64,000 nucleotides of DNA from Platanthera guangdongensis (lineage: Eukaryota; Streptophyta; Magnoliopsida; Asparagales; Orchidaceae). This document shows positions 22,546 to 34,763 of this stretch, in pieces. The stretch lies in assembly GCA_039583875.1 (NCBI GenBank), contig CM077147.1, positions 111,534,440 to 111,598,439 on the forward strand, read 5' to 3'. Made by a program: the position numbers and the translations under genes. Each line of letters starts with the position of its first letter. Within the stretch, counting starts at the first letter, position 1. Below the pieces are notes generated by a model. The model saw only the letters and a list, made by a program, of their open reading frames with translations. It ran no database searches and was not told the origin of the DNA.

Positions 22546-22637
22546 GTTGTGTAATAAATAAACCTAAGAGAAATAAAGATCAGATCTAACACAGGATCTT
22601 TGGTTCAAGGGTTAGTTTGTACAACCAAAGGAAACCC

Positions 22638-22648
22638 CTCTGATACCA
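22638..22648 (-). other. E1 primer binding site, initiator tRNA-Met
   Basis: The minus strand reads TGGTATCAGAG, two bases inside the 5' LTR end. This is the standard primer site of Ty1/copia elements. Confidence 0.95.
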
Positions 22649-22650
22649 AT

Positions 22651-24286
22651 TGAAAGAGAGGGTTAAACCTGATTTACTATAGAGGGAGGTGAATATAGTA
22701 ATTTAAAATCTTTTTGTTGTTTAAGTAATAATCAAAGTAGTGAAAACAATATATACCAAGACTAGCAGTAAGCAAGAAAAAGAAAGCAACCTAAGTTAAT
22801 CTAATCAAACACAACACATATAATCTAATTTATCACAACCACAGCAAGAACAAAAAGAAAAGGGCAACCATACAACACAAGAACTTTTATAGTGGTTCCC
22901 CAACCTGGGTACATCCACTCTTCTACCACCCTGGTAGGAATCTACTACAGGTTTTGATCAGGTGACTGCAACCTTTGAGCTTTTGATTAGGTGCTCAAAA
23001 ACTAACTCAAGTCTTTTAATCAGGAGACTTGCAAGCAAAATAAACTTTTGAAGGGAGTTAATGAACCCTTTTTACAGTGGGGGAGAGAGATTGATGGTAT
23101 CTTCTCTTTCTCTTTTCAATAGAGAAGGCTAGTGGATGTTGATGTTGTCAAGAACTCCTCTGAATAACACTTGGGAGTCTTGCACAGGGTGTAGGTCTTC
23201 AGTCTTTTGCCTTGACTTGAAAGAGATCCAGGAACTTTTGACTGATAGAAGTTTGTTGTCCTTGAAGAATCCTGGAGTGAAGGTTGAAGAAGACTCTTGA
23301 TTTGTTATGATTGTTCTTCTTCTTCAGCAATGTCAAGGAGAAAACAACTTTTTTTTCTGGACAGAGAAGGTTTAGAATATTGTTGATGTTGATCTCTTCT
23401 CTGTGTATCTCTTTCTCCATTCTGTAAGTTCTATCAGTTCTATCTTCTTCTGGAGGAGAAAAATTGTTTTATATCTTCAGTCAAATTCTGCTTTTGAATT
23501 TTGAATTCCATTCCATTAATTGCTGACGGCCTGGAGAATGGAATTCGGCTGGAGAGAATATTATCATTAATGGATTTCCCCAACTATCCCATTAAAAATG
23601 GCAAGTAATATTCCTGATGAAGACCATAATCAATGTTGCCTCTAACAGCTACATTCTGAGAATATAAGCATTGATTATTCAGGAATTACTATAAGGGAAT
23701 TAGGAAAAAACAGGAAAGTTCCAAGTCTAGGACTGTGCAGAATTGGTCGAGTAGAGAACAGATTTTGTCGACCTGAGTCCAAAGTTCGTCAACCAGATAA
23801 ATCGTGTTAGTTGACCTGGGAAATCTTGTTCGTCAACCTGAGAACCAAGTTTGTTGACCTGAGTTCATAGTACTGCCTTCTGTGAAAAACTTCCCAAATA
23901 TGTGCTCCAAGTTTGTCTAGATGATAAGATGATTTCGTCATCCTGAGTTCAGAGAAAGGATTCTGGACTTAGAGTGTTGAAGATGATCTTCCAAAATTCG
24001 TCGACCTGAGCTCGAATATCGTCGAGCTCAACTCAGAGAATTTATTCTGGGTTCGTCAAGCGGAGCACGACTTTCGTCGAGCTGAGTTCGACGAACGTCG
24101 AACTCACTTTCCTGAACTTGATTTTCTTCTAAGTCTGGAGTCTTCTGCTGTCTTCTGTTGGTCCATGTGTGGTTGTTTCTAAGGACTTAGCCTAAACTCT
24201 AGGACACAGACATGACCCTGGCTATACATGTTGGGTCAATTATCCTAGATAGTGAACCTAGCCTAAATCAAACTAGGGATCCAACA
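22651..24286 (-). repeat. E1 5' LTR
   Basis: 1636 bp running from TGAAAGAGAG to GGATCCAACA on the plus strand, followed by the target duplication GTGTG. The TTCGTCGA array is at 23744-24102. The TATA box equivalent near 23065-23075 is degraded. Confidence 0.93.
23744..24102. repeat. E1 5' LTR motif array
   Basis: This is the counterpart of the array at 13155-13516. Many sites have decayed by CG to TG or CA changes (TTTGTCGACC, TTCGTCAACC, TTTGTTGACC), which is what loss of methylated cytosines produces. Confidence 0.82.
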
Positions 24287-24681
24287 GTGTGAATGACCGT
24301 TCAATAATGAGGACCCACCACTTAATGCACATCCACACATGCTTTAAGAGTTTCCGCGTCATCGGCACTTCAAACTCAAACCTTTCCACTATCAACACCG
24401 AGCCCACCACTCGTGAATCTATACCAACTAACCTCCCGAAATGATTGAGCAAGTGTGAGTGACAGTTAGTTTTTTTGGTTACTCTTATAGTCCGCTTATT
24501 CCTACAGTTTGTGGTTAATCTTCGACTGACCAGGGAAATCCCTGTGAAGGGCTCTCTAGGGAACTAGGAACTATAATGGCCTGAAACCTAAAGTTCCTTT
24601 TCTCAATGCACTTACTTTTATGATTATTTATTTATTACTAGACCTCTTTCCAATGTTTCCTTTTAGCTAATCCTATGAGAA

Positions 24682-24690
24682 TTTATATAT
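24682..24690 (-). promoter_or_regulatory. E5 LTR TATA-like box
   Basis: The minus strand reads ATATATAAA followed by TTCTC. It lies between the U3 side (W-box cluster, toward 40316) and the proposed U5 end at 10890. The region 24292-27502 otherwise holds no gene; it is the middle of the E5 LTR. Confidence 0.35.
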
Positions 24691-27369
24691 TCCCCGGGAG
24701 AAGACGATACACCGTCGATATCGAGTACAACCCCAACTCCATGTTACCCGGACTACTTAGAATTTGGCCCTAAGGGTGACCTCATCATGACTTCACCAAA
24801 ACCTGGTATACCCACTATAATTTCACCCATGAATGGTCTACTATTTTACCCTGAAACATCAAATTCACTATAAGCAGACCATGCGATCAATACTATACAT
24901 ATGACGGTAAACACTCTGAATACTTGTCTACTACCTTAAAATTATTACCGGGGGTCTACCATGACATATTAAGCTACAGACAAAAACCTGTTATTTTTCC
25001 AAATTAAATCAACCATTATTTAATTTTCCAAAAATTATACCTCTTATGTCTTTGAACATGAAGTATAAGATTCTTACATACAATGACCGTACTAAAATTT
25101 GCAGAGCCTCTTCTTGATTAAATAGCATGAAGGTATAATTTTCATAATTTTCCAAAAAGGCATTTTACCATAAATCAAATTTAAAATCTTTTGATCAAAA
25201 AGACAATTTACAAAATAAGTACAAGTTTTTGACATCTAAAAATTATAGCAAAATTAGCAGGGGACTATAATGATCATAAGACATATTTTCCCAAATTTCA
25301 TAATTTTCTATTGCGATTTAACTATTTTTTTGAATTTACAAAATAATTTAGCTCTAGGGCAACTTTTGAGGGAACTACTATAAATACTCTTCCAAAAATT
25401 GTAATAAAATTAACAAGACATTACAGAAACATTGAAAGTTTACCAGGGAAATTTCACAATTTTCCAGTACTCATTTTATCATATAAAATTTTATTTGTCC
25501 AAATCAACAAACTCTAATGTTACACAAGAGGTACCAAGAATTTTCAACCTAAAATTAAAATAAAATTTGCAGGTATACCTAACATCTGTAAAAATCTATT
25601 GCCTAGGTTTCATGACCATCCAGTACATTTAGACATGTACTCTATGCTTGAAAGTGAAGTTCATATCTCAATCAATAAGTGATTTTATGAGGGTGGAGCA
25701 CTCCTAAAATCCTAAATAAATTATCCATATGGGTTCTCTTCCCATTAAACATATCTACAAAGTTTTGAGTCAAGGCTTGGAGAGGTGACCATGTTTCATT
25801 CATTGTCCCAAAAATGGCAACCCTAAGGTTTAAACTAGTGTCCAATGGTATTTCATCCCTAAATACCTCTATATCCATTGCTGGGTTTTTACATGAGATA
25901 ACAATTTATTGGCATAAGTTTCACCATTTTTAAATGACTGGTTGACCACTCAAACCCTCTAAGTGCACTTTCTTAAAACTAGGTTTATTACCTTTAAAAT
26001 AGACAACATTACTTATCATGTTACCCCATCAATTTAGCTTAAAATGAGTTGATATTTTTTTCTTAGCCCTATAATACACCCTCTGATCATCCACCAGAGT
26101 TTGGGGAAACTTGAAGTCAATTAGACCATATTAATGTCTCATATATGATTTATTAAATTATTACAAAGGCTATAGAAATATGATCTCCAAAGATTATGAT
26201 TTTTGGAAATATCTAGGGTCATGAGTAGACCAGCCAATGGTCCAAATTTCAGGTAATTGGAGTGAGTGGGCCATTGGGGGCACTCATTTTAATTTTTGGT
26301 TAGCCTTTGGACACCTTTCACCCGAAAGTGTGTTGAGGGTGATCCAATGGTCCAAATGAGTTGATTCAAATTTTGTATTAAACTAGACACCAAGCGATAA
26401 GTTTTCTATGTTTGCAACTTTTACATAAAAAGCCTCTAACTATTTTTAATAATTAAAAAAAATGGTTGTTAAAGTGTGACAGAATATTTAAAAATCTATA
26501 ATTATCCGTCCTGCAAATATCATTCAGCCAGATCCAACGGTTGTGCTTCATCGTCCACAATGAGCCAAGTGATGGGATTGGTTCTTCCTGAAGCTTTTCT
26601 AGCTTCAATTACCGGCCATCCGACCACCTCCCCGACCGGCCACCGCCACCACTTCCGCTGAGGTGGTGGCTATCGCCTGGCGGCAGACAGCCGCCGGAGG
26701 GGCATATTCCGGCGAACCCGAGATGCTCATTTTCATGGAAAAATGAAGATTTTATTATCACCAACCGGGCTGATGTGAGCCCGATTTCTCCACCTAATGA
26801 TCTAAAGATCTAGCACAGTAGAGAAGGAGAAGGACTAGAACTGCATGCGAGCTTGTCAGCGTGTGTGGTGGTGGTGTGGCATGGCCGACGACTCCAAGCT
26901 TTTTCCTTGCCAAATCCACTGTTATCCTCCTAAACCAGTGAAGTAAACATTCATTTTGATTGCTTGGGAGGTTTTTAATCTGATGGAGGGGTTGAATTGG
27001 GGAGTGGAAGATGCTACACTGTATGCCCATTAATGGCGATGGAGGGGGGTATTCGGCCATGGTGAATTTGGGCCCTTTCATGTGCTGGCCTAGCTAGAAT
27101 TGATGGCAATCTCATCTCAAGTGTCAAGGGAGATGAATAGAGGCTTAGGGGGGAGGAATGGGGAGCCTCTTTGTATTCCACATTACTCTACCCTCTTTCT
27201 CTCTCCTCCTATAATGAAAATTCTCATTTTCTCTCTCCTAGTCACCACCTCCAGAATATGAGTGGTATTCTAACTGGTTTCGACTTTTTCTAGCTAGTGG
27301 GTCATCCTAATTGGGCCTAGCACACTTGGATAGAGTTGGTTTTCGCTTCCTTCCCTATTTTGGGCTTGG

Positions 27370-27429
27370 TTTGACCAAAGTTGACTTGACGGCGTTGACT
27401 TGGTCAAATGAGTGGATTGATTGGTCAAC
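27370..27429. promoter_or_regulatory. E5 LTR cluster of W-box-like TTGAC motifs, left half
   Basis: Within 60 bp there are TTGACC, TTGACT, TTGACG, TTGACT and two GGTCAA (complement TTGACC). The cluster continues beyond E2 at 40016-40132. TTGAC(C/T) is the core recognised by plant WRKY factors; binding here is inference. Confidence 0.5.
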
Positions 27430-27647
27430 TGGGTGTCTTGAGTCTCTTGCCACCACCCAAGTCCATTTGTGTCTTGGTGTAACCCATTTAGGTCAAGCTA
27501 GGTGTTGGGTACATTGGTCAAATGTACCTGATTTGAAGAAGCCTCACCTAACTTAATGATATACATCATAATGTATTTGATGTGTGTTTGAGTTACTTGT
27601 GCAGGTTAGGTATTCACTAGACTGAAGCTAAAAGTTTCTAAGTCCAT

Positions 27648-28638
27648 GTGTCGACACCCAGAGGGAAAGTGTCGACACTTGAGCAAGCTTGTGTCGACAC
27701 CCAGACAAGCAGTGTCGACACTTGGAGTCATTGTGTCGACACCTGGGAAGAAGAGTCGACACCAGTCAGAAAGTGTCGACACTTGGAGCTGTGTCGACAC
27801 TCAGTGTAGAAGAATACAGAAAAGCTGTGTCGACACTTAGCAGAAGTGTCGACACCTAGAAGAGCTGAGTCAACACCAGAAAGTGTCGACACTTGGAGTT
27901 GTGTCGACACTCAGCAAAAGTCTGCAGAATCTAAGTACAAGTGTCGACACTCAACACAATGTGTCGACACTATGCAGAAGAGTCAACACTTAAAGAAAGT
28001 GTCGACACCCAGCACAATGTGTCGACACTTAGCTAAAGACTCAGTATTTGAAACAAGTGTCGACACTCAACACAATGTGTCGACACTATGCTGAAGAGTC
28101 AGTATTTGAAGAAAGTGTCGACACTCAGCACAATGTGTCGACACACAACCAGGAGAGTCAACACTTGAAGAAAGTGTCGACACTCAGCACAATGTGTCGA
28201 CACGTAGTTGAAGACTCTACACTTGAAGAAAGTGTCGACACAAGGAGCTGTGTCGACACTTAGCAAAGAACAGAAAAGTTACAAAATATTCTAAGTACAA
28301 GTGTCGACACTAAGGGAATGTGTCGACACTCAGCTGAAGAATCAAGATTGAAGACTTGTGTCGACACCAAGAAGTAGTGTCGACACTTGACAGTTTCAAC
28401 ACATAAAGATGTGTCGACACAAAGAACATGTGTCGACACTTAGAAGAATACAGTTAAAGAATGAAGTACAAGTACTTGTGTCGACACTCAATTTCAGTGT
28501 CGACACATGCAGAAGAATCTGTGTCGAGACATACAAGGAATTGTGTCGACACCTTGTAGACTTGTGTCGACACTTACACAACATGTGTCGACACTTGGCC
28601 TATAAGTGTCGACACTTAAGAACAGAAAGTCTCGACAC
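27648..28638. repeat. E2 LTR array of the palindrome GTGTCGACAC
   Basis: About 36 perfect copies of the 10-bp palindrome GTGTCGACAC plus several one-base variants lie in 1 kb. From about 27990 to 28260 they belong to a higher-order repeat of 58-59 bp (GAAGAAAG blocks at 28108, 28167 and 28225, with weaker ones at 27992 and 28050), each holding two palindromes. The short frames open on both strands here are by-products of the repeat. Confidence 0.95.
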
Positions 28639-28771
28639 TATCTGACAGTTAGGGAATTTCAAGAAGTGACTGGTTGACATGACAGCTGCCAATCCAGCCG
28701 GTCTACATCAACTGTCAGAGATATCAGAAGTCTGTTATGAACCGGACCAGCCGGTTACCATGAAGGAAGCC

Positions 28772-28780
28772 TATAAATAG
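28772..28780 (+). promoter_or_regulatory. E2 5' LTR TATA box
   Basis: TATAAATAG, about 130 bp downstream of the palindrome array; the same site in the 3' LTR is at 39112-39120. This is the expected pol II promoter for genomic RNA. Confidence 0.8.
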
Positions 28781-29667
28781 GCACCCATAGTTTACAGACC
28801 AAGTTTGATAGAGTGATCAAGATTGATCAAGTAATATATAAGTGGTTGAAGAAGTTTTTGATAGAGAGGTTTCAGATCTTTGAAAAAGTGGTATCAACAC
28901 AAGAAGATCTTGTTGTGCATCGGCAGATCTAAGAAGTTGGAGAGAGAGAGCTCCAACCAAGAATTCAGTCTTTGGAACTAAGGCTGAGAAGAAGAATTCA
29001 GAGTCATCTGAATTTCAAGAAGCAGAGGTCAAGGAACAACTGCAGAAGATTCAGACTAATTCAGTTCTAATCTAGAAGCTTTGAAGGAAGCTAAGTCAGT
29101 TTGGATCTAACTGAGTTCTTCCAAGAACTCTTCAAGAATCTCTCAACTCCTCTCTTATTTTCTGAGTTGTAGAGTTAGATATTGTACTTTCTATTTTAAC
29201 TTGTAGGATCCATTGGATCTGAGAGAATTGTAAGCCTATATTATAAAGGCTGAGGGTAGGGCTTGCTTGCCTGAGTGTAGGAGTTAAAGAACTCTGAGTG
29301 TAGGCCTTAATTGGCTGAGTGTAGGCCTGGGTGGCTGAGTGTAGGCCTTTTGGCTGAGTGTAAGGCTTTGGGCCTGAGGTAGGAACCTAGTTGGGTTCTG
29401 AGTTAGTGGAGAAGTTTGGCCGAATCTAGTACACTGCTAGATAGGCGAAGGGGGAAAGTGGATGTACCCAAAGATTGGGGAACCACTATAAATTAGTGTG
29501 TCTTCTATGCTGTGCTGTGCTGTGGAATTACTGTTTATTTCTGTAATTGCTGTTAGTTGTAATAATCTGTGAAATCACTATTGAGCTGCCAACAAAATTG
29601 CAAAAAGGTTTAGGTCACCTATTCACCCCCCCCCCCCTCTAGGTGTTTAGGTACCATATCTTTCAAG

Positions 29668-29679
29668 TGGTATCAGAGG
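29668..29679 (+). other. E2 primer binding site, initiator tRNA-Met
   Basis: TGGTATCAGAGG, two bases after the 5' LTR, complementary to the 3' end of initiator tRNA-Met apart from the last base. Confidence 0.96.
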
Positions 29680-29770
29680 GAGGTTCCTCAAAAAGGACTA
29701 ACTGTCTGAGGAGATCCAGTTTGGCAGATTCAGTATAAGTCAGGAAACAGTTTCAAGAAAATCAAGAAAC

Positions 29771-32700
29771 ATGGGGTCTTCAGAGAATCACAAGGAATTG
29801 GGTTCAATGAAACTGCCCATATGCAGAAAAGAGATTTTTGGAATCTGGAAAGAAAGGGTAAGGCTATTCATGGAGGCCTCTGACCCTAGGATCTACATCA
29901 CAGTCAAAGAAGGGCCTTATGTGCCCATGAAGATTTCAGTCTTGGATGCTACACAGAGAACTCCAAAGGATTTTTCTGAGATGACCAAGGATGAGATTGT
30001 CCTAGCTACAATGGACAAAAGGGCACAGAACATCATAGTTAGTGCAATTGATGATGCCACCTTCCAGAACTTTATTCACTGTAAAACAGCAAAAGAAATG
30101 TGGGATACCCTCATTGTCTACATGGAAGGTTCTGAAGAAGTAAGACAAGATAGGAAGTCCTTGCTTAATCAAGAATATGAGAGCTTTAGGCAAGGAAGAG
30201 GAGATAGCATCACTGAATGCTACAAAAAGTTCTACAGAATTGTTAATGAACTCATGTCCTATGGAAGAGAGTTCACAAACTATGAATTGAATGATAAATT
30301 CTTAAGGTCCCTAACCAAAGACTGGGACACCAAGATCTGTGCCATCAGAGAAATGGCAAAGTTGGGAGAAATTCCTCCTCCCACACTGTTTGGCAAGTTG
30401 TTATCTTATGAGATGCAATTGTCAGTAAGAAAAGAGGAGGAAAAGTCAACAAGGACTGAACACAGGGAAAGGACTGTTGCCTTCAAGTCAGAAGTACCTA
30501 GAAAGAACAGGACTAAGTCATCAACTCCTCCTCCAGAGGTAGTTGAATCAGAATCTGATGAGTCTGTTAGCACTAAATCTACAAGCAGTGAAAGTGATGA
30601 AGATTTTGCTGCATTTACCAGACATTTTCAGAAATTCCTTAAGAAGAAACAGTGGAGGTCCAGACCTTCATATTCCAAAGGGAAAGAAGTCCAGTATCAG
30701 GAGAAGAAGCCTTCAAAGAAGGATAAGAAAAAGACAAAGACTAGTAAGGCAACTGGGTCTAAGATTGTGTGTTACTGCTGCAATAGACAGGGTCATGTTA
30801 TTGCAGATTGTCCTGAAAGAAGGAAAGAATCCAGTGACAAAAAGAAGACTCACTTCAAAGGAAAGAAGGAGAAGTCCTTTGTTGCAAAGAATGAGAAGAC
30901 TCTTTCAGACATTTCTTCTTCAGACACTGAGACAGATGCTGAAGCCTACATAGGGCTATTTGTTGAAGAAGAAGAGGAGTTTATGCAGATCATGGAATCA
31001 ATATATGAACAAGAAGAGTGTCAGTGTCAAGGACTGATGGCATTGACTGAAAGTACCAAAATCCTGGAGCAGCCAGGACCTAGTCAGGTGAATCCAAGTG
31101 ACCATACCCCAACATGGTACTTGGATAGTGGATGTTCCAGACATATGACTGGAACAAGGGGACTACTGAAGGACTACATTCCAATCAAAAATGGTCCAAA
31201 GGTGACCTTTGGTGGTTCTGAAAAAGGAATCATCAAAGGGTTTGGTAACATTTCTTCTAACCTTGTTACCATTACTCAAGTGGCTTATGTTAAAGGGTTG
31301 AAACACAACCTCATTAGTATAAGTCAGTTAAGTGATGTAGGGTATGACATCTCATTTGTTAAAAATGGTTGTCATATCAAGAGGTCAAGTGATCAAGAGA
31401 TCATTTTGACAGGTTATAGGAAGAGAAATGTCTATTGTTTAGACATTATGGTTGAGAACAATAGTTCTCCAGTTTGTCTTGTAGCTGATGAGACAGTCTC
31501 TCAATGTGTCAAATGGCACAAGAGGCTTGCTCATCTTAATTACAAGACTATTGGCAAACTCTTTAGTAAAGAGTTAGTGAGGAATGGTCCTCAAGTTAAG
31601 TGTGTCAAAGATGGCATTTGCTCAGCTTGTCAAAAGGGCAAGCAGACTAAATCCACCTTTAGAAGCTTAGACAACAAAGATGTTGTGAGGTGTTTATACC
31701 TCTTGCATATGGATCTATTTGGTCCAATGCCAGTTCACAGCTTAGGTAGGAAGGTCTATACCTTTGTAGTTGTTGATGACTACTCAAGGTTTTCCTGGGT
31801 GTTCTTCCTAAAGCAGAAATCTGAAACACCTAGTGTCTTCTATAGTTTTGTTAAGCAAATTCAGAATGAATTGAACTGTACAGTGGTCAAAATTAGAAGT
31901 GACCATGGTACTGAGTTTCAGTCTGAAAGCATGACAAAGCTGTGTGAAGACTATGGGATATTTCAAGAATTCTCTTCACCTAGAACACCTCAGCAAAATG
32001 GCATTGCTGAAAGGAAAAATAGGACCTTGATAGAGGCTGGTAGAACCCTATTAAGTGATTCATCACTGCCAGAATATTTCTGGGCTGAAGCAGTTAACAC
32101 TGCATGCCATGTGATAAATAGGGCTACCATCACTAAAAGGTTAAACAAGACCCCCTATGAAGTTGTGAAAGGCAGGAAACCAAATCTATCCTATTTCAGG
32201 ATTTTTGGTTGCAAATGCTTCATACTTAACAATGGAAAGTCTTACCTAACTAAGTTTGCTGCCAAGTCCCAAGAGGGAGTGTTTGTTGGGTACAGCAATA
32301 ATAGTAAGGCTTATAGAGTCTACAACTTGACTACACAAGTTGTAGAGGAGTTTGTGCATGTAGTTTTTGATGAGACACAACTAATTAACAATGAGTTGTC
32401 TAACAATGTATGCAGCCCCACAGGTCTTACTAAGAAGATGGACAAGCTAGCCATAGAAGATATACCTGCTGCAAGACAGCAAGTAGAAGAAGATGGCTTA
32501 TGTCCAGGGGGAGAACTACATGTACCAGGAGCAGAAGAAGTACAAGGAACTCAGCATGATGAAGATGTTGTAGAAGTACAACCAGAAGCAAGGATGCCTC
32601 CAGCCAACAGGCATCTAAGAGATCATCCAGTAGAGCTGATAATTGGATATCCAAGACAAGGTGTTCAGACAAGGAGCAGAAATCAGAATGCTGTAGTATA

Positions 32701-34249
32701 TTCAAGTTTTCTGTCTCAAATAGAACCAAAGAAATTTGAAGAAGCTATACAAGATCCACAGTGGACTGAAGCAATGCAGGAAGAGCTTAATCAGTTCAAA
32801 AGGTGCAAGGTTTGGGATCTGGTTCCTAAGCCTAAAGATCACAATGTGATAGGAACAAAGTGGATCTACAGGATCAAGTTAGATGAACAAGGTGTCATCA
32901 TTAAGAATAAGGCAAGACTGGTTGCAAAAGGATATAGGCAAGAAGAAGGTATTGATTTTGATCAAACCTTTGCTCCAGTAGCCAGACTGGAAGCCATAAG
33001 GATGTTCTTGGCCTATGCAACCTACCAAGGATTCAAAGTATACCAAATGGATGTGAAGTCAGCATTCCTAAATGGTAATTTGAAAGAAGAAGTCTATGTG
33101 GAGCAGCCTGCAGGTTTTGTTGATTCAACTTTACCTCATTATGTGTATAGACTTAGGAAAGCATTATATGGGTTAAAACAAGCACCTAGAGCTTGGTATG
33201 AAACCCTATCTAGTTTCCTCATTGAGAACAAGTTCTCAAGGGGGAAAATAGATAAGACTCTATTCCTTAGGGAATCTAGAGGCAAAGTAATACTTGTCCA
33301 AATATATGTAGATGACATTATATTTGGGTCTACTGAAAGTAGCCTTTGCAAAAAGTTTGCAAAGCTTATGCAAAGTCAATTTGAGATGAGTAGTATGGGA
33401 GAACTGAAGTTTTTCTTGGGTCTCCAAGTTAAACAGACTGGAAGTGGTCTATCCATATGTCAGTCCAAGTTCACCCTAGAACTCATAAGGAAGTATGGTA
33501 TGGATTCATCCAGTACCATAAAGACTCCTATGGGGTCAAGTATGTCTCTAAGCAAGGATGATGCAGGGAAACCTGTAGATGAAACCTTGTATAGAGGGAT
33601 AGTTGGCTCCCTACTATACTTGACTGCAAGTAGGCCTGACATTATGTATGCTACATGTGTTTGTGCCAGGTATCAAGCCTGCCCTAAAGAGTCTCACTTG
33701 ACTGCAGTCAAGAGAATCTTGAGATATCTAAAGGGCACACCTTATCTAGGCCTCTGGTACCCTAGGAATGGAGATTTTGATCTAACAGGCTATTCAGATG
33801 CAGACTTTGCAGGATGCAAAGAGGATAGAAAGAGCACTACTGGATCCTGTCAATTCCTAGGTGGAAGACTCATTTCATGGAGCAGTAAGAAGCAAACCAG
33901 TGTGGCTATTTCCACAGCTGAGTCAGAATATGTAGCTGCAGGAAGTTGCTGTGCTCAACTTCTGTGGATTCAACATCAGTTAGAAGACTATGGATTTCAG
34001 GTAAGTAGAACTCCACTTTACTGTGATTCTACTAGTGCTATTTCAATAGCTAACAATCCTGTATCACATAGTAGAACTAAACATATTGAGATTAAATATC
34101 ACTTTCTTAGGGAGCATGTAGAAAGAAATGATATTGCACTTGAATATGTTAGAACTGATAATCAGATAGCTGATATGTTCACTAAGCCCTTAGAAGAAGC
34201 TAAGTTTAATAGGTTCAAAATTGAACTAGGTATGATAAACTTAGACTAA
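29771..34249 (+). CDS. E2 gag-pol polyprotein
   Basis: A single 1492-residue frame encodes everything for particle formation, reverse transcription and integration. It has the gag domain (about 1-220, '[22 protein letters not shown]'), a CCHC zinc knuckle [14 protein letters not shown] (about 333-346), the protease active site [13 protein letters not shown] (about 448-460), an integrase zinc segment ('[15 protein letters not shown]...CSACQKGKQ', about 580-630), and the integrase DDE core ('HMDLFGPM', 'RSDHGTEFQ', '[14 protein letters not shown]', about 645-750). RT follows with [10 protein letters not shown] (about 1178-1187), then RNase H ('[17 protein letters not shown]', '[14 protein letters not shown]', '[12 protein letters not shown]'). 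There is no internal stop or frameshift. Unlike E1 and E3 it lacks the gag coiled coil. The ATG at 29771 is about 90 bp from the primer site. Confidence 0.97.
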   Translation: MGSSENHKELGSMKLPICRKEIFGIWKERVRLFMEASDPRIYITVKEGPYVPMKISVLDATQRTPKDFSEMTKDEIVLATMDKRAQNIIVSAIDDATFQNFIHCKTAKEMWDTLIVYMEGSEEVRQDRKSLLNQEYESFRQGRGDSITECYKKFYRIVNELMSYGREFTNYELNDKFLRSLTKDWDTKICAIREMAKLGEIPPPTLFGKLLSYEMQLSVRKEEEKSTRTEHRERTVAFKSEVPRKNRTKSSTPPPEVVESESDESVSTKSTSSESDEDFAAFTRHFQKFLKKKQWRSRPSYSKGKEVQYQEKKPSKKDKKKTKTSKATGSKIVCYCCNRQGHVIADCPERRKESSDKKKTHFKGKKEKSFVAKNEKTLSDISSSDTETDAEAYIGLFVEEEEEFMQIMESIYEQEECQCQGLMALTESTKILEQPGPSQVNPSDHTPTWYLDSGCSRHMTGTRGLLKDYIPIKNGPKVTFGGSEKGIIKGFGNISSNLVTITQVAYVKGLKHNLISISQLSDVGYDISFVKNGCHIKRSSDQEIILTGYRKRNVYCLDIMVENNSSPVCLVADETVSQCVKWHKRLAHLNYKTIGKLFSKELVRNGPQVKCVKDGICSACQKGKQTKSTFRSLDNKDVVRCLYLLHMDLFGPMPVHSLGRKVYTFVVVDDYSRFSWVFFLKQKSETPSVFYSFVKQIQNELNCTVVKIRSDHGTEFQSESMTKLCEDYGIFQEFSSPRTPQQNGIAERKNRTLIEAGRTLLSDSSLPEYFWAEAVNTACHVINRATITKRLNKTPYEVVKGRKPNLSYFRIFGCKCFILNNGKSYLTKFAAKSQEGVFVGYSNNSKAYRVYNLTTQVVEEFVHVVFDETQLINNELSNNVCSPTGLTKKMDKLAIEDIPAARQQVEEDGLCPGGELHVPGAEEVQGTQHDEDVVEVQPEARMPPANRHLRDHPVELIIGYPRQGVQTRSRNQNAVVYSSFLSQIEPKKFEEAIQDPQWTEAMQEELNQFKRCKVWDLVPKPKDHNVIGTKWIYRIKLDEQGVIIKNKARLVAKGYRQEEGIDFDQTFAPVARLEAIRMFLAYATYQGFKVYQMDVKSAFLNGNLKEEVYVEQPAGFVDSTLPHYVYRLRKALYGLKQAPRAWYETLSSFLIENKFSRGKIDKTLFLRESRGKVILVQIYVDDIIFGSTESSLCKKFAKLMQSQFEMSSMGELKFFLGLQVKQTGSGLSICQSKFTLELIRKYGMDSSSTIKTPMGSSMSLSKDDAGKPVDETLYRGIVGSLLYLTASRPDIMYATCVCARYQACPKESHLTAVKRILRYLKGTPYLGLWYPRNGDFDLTGYSDADFAGCKEDRKSTTGSCQFLGGRLISWSSKKQTSVAISTAESEYVAAGSCCAQLLWIQHQLEDYGFQVSRTPLYCDSTSAISIANNPVSHSRTKHIEIKYHFLREHVERNDIALEYVRTDNQIADMFTKPLEEAKFNRFKIELGMINLD

Positions 34250-34282
34250 GTTTACAGAACTAAAAATTGGCTAAGTAAAAAG

Positions 34283-34612
34283 GTGTCGACACATAGACAA
34301 GTCTATGTCGACACAGAATAGTAAGTGTCGACACTTCAGGAAAATGGTGTCGACACATCTAGGAAGTTGGTGTCGACACTTCAGAATGTTAGTGTCGACA
34401 CATGTCGAGTAGGTGTCGACACATCCAATAAGGTGTCGACACTTAAGTTTTACTCAGAATTTTCTAAGTAAAGTCTCGACTACATGTCGAGTAGTGTGGT
34501 GTCGACACTTAACCAAGTGTCGACACATAAAATCTGTTGACTAAATTTGTGTCGACACATGAGTGTCGAGACATTATAAGTCAGTGTCGACACTTATTGA
34601 CAGTGTCGACAC
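34283..34612. repeat. E2 internal GTGTCGACAC array before ORF3
   Basis: About twelve perfect copies and several variants of the LTR palindrome lie in 330 bp, beginning 34 bp after the gag-pol stop. The spacers between palindromes differ from those in the LTR, so it is not a simple recent copy of an LTR segment. Two further partial copies lie after the TATA box, near 34682 and 34720. Confidence 0.95.
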
Positions 34613-34657
34613 ATCTTTAGAAATTCATCCCGCCTGTTCATCTTCAAACAAGAAAGG

Positions 34658-34666
34658 TATAAATAG
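34658..34666 (+). promoter_or_regulatory. TATA box before E2 ORF3
   Basis: TATAAATAG, identical to the LTR TATA box, 46 bp after the last array palindrome and 106 bp before the ORF3 ATG. The order palindrome array, TATAAATAG, short leader, gene repeats the LTR layout. Confidence 0.65.
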
Positions 34667-34763
34667 GGTTCTGTTTGTGTTTGTCGACACGCTTTCAAAG
34701 TTTCGAGACCAAAACTCTTGTGTCGACATTTCTCTCTTCTCAAGACTAAATCTTCAAACCCTA

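Larger units (their letters stand above)
12056..24286 (-). mobile_element. E1: SIRE/Maximus-type Ty1/copia element with ORF3, complete but dead
   Basis: Both LTRs are present (12056-13702 and 22651-24286) and the element is flanked by the perfect 5-bp duplication GTGTG (12051-12055 and 24287-24291). Minus-strand order is LTR, Met-tRNA primer site, long gag with coiled coil, protease, integrase, RT, RNase H, ORF3, polypurine tract, LTR. Integrase before RT is Ty1/copia order, and an extra gene after pol is a SIRE feature. The two LTRs differ by many substitutions and indels, pointing to an older insertion than E2 or E3. It lies inside the 3' LTR of E5. Confidence 0.93.
27503..29665 (+). repeat. 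E2 5' LTR
   Basis: 2163 bp from TGTTGGGTAC to ATATCTTTCA. U3 carries the GTGTCGACAC array (27648-28638) and the TATA box (28772-28780). A run of 12 C lies near the 3' end, as also seen in E3 LTRs. Confidence 0.96.

Noticed and set aside
26476..27081. Possible gene in the GC-richer stretch near 26.5-27.1 kb
   Set aside because: Only short frames with no continuity or splice pattern; best explained as U3 of the E5 LTR.
27648..28638. Regularly spaced short repeats resembling a CRISPR array
   Set aside because: The repeat is only 10 bp, spacing is irregular, it sits inside an LTR with a matching copy 10.34 kb away, and the context is a plant genome.
27606..28645. Many open frames of 60-80 codons on both strands across the GTGTCGACAC array (also 37946-38985)
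   Set aside because: They arise because the repeat unit lacks stops; the peptides are just translated palindromes (VSTL, CRHL, SVDT) and appear on both strands.
34563..34763. Upstream in-frame ATG extending ORF3 by 67 codons
   Set aside because: The extension translates the palindrome array tail and TATA box; the ATG at 34764 has a plant-like context and begins the globular part.
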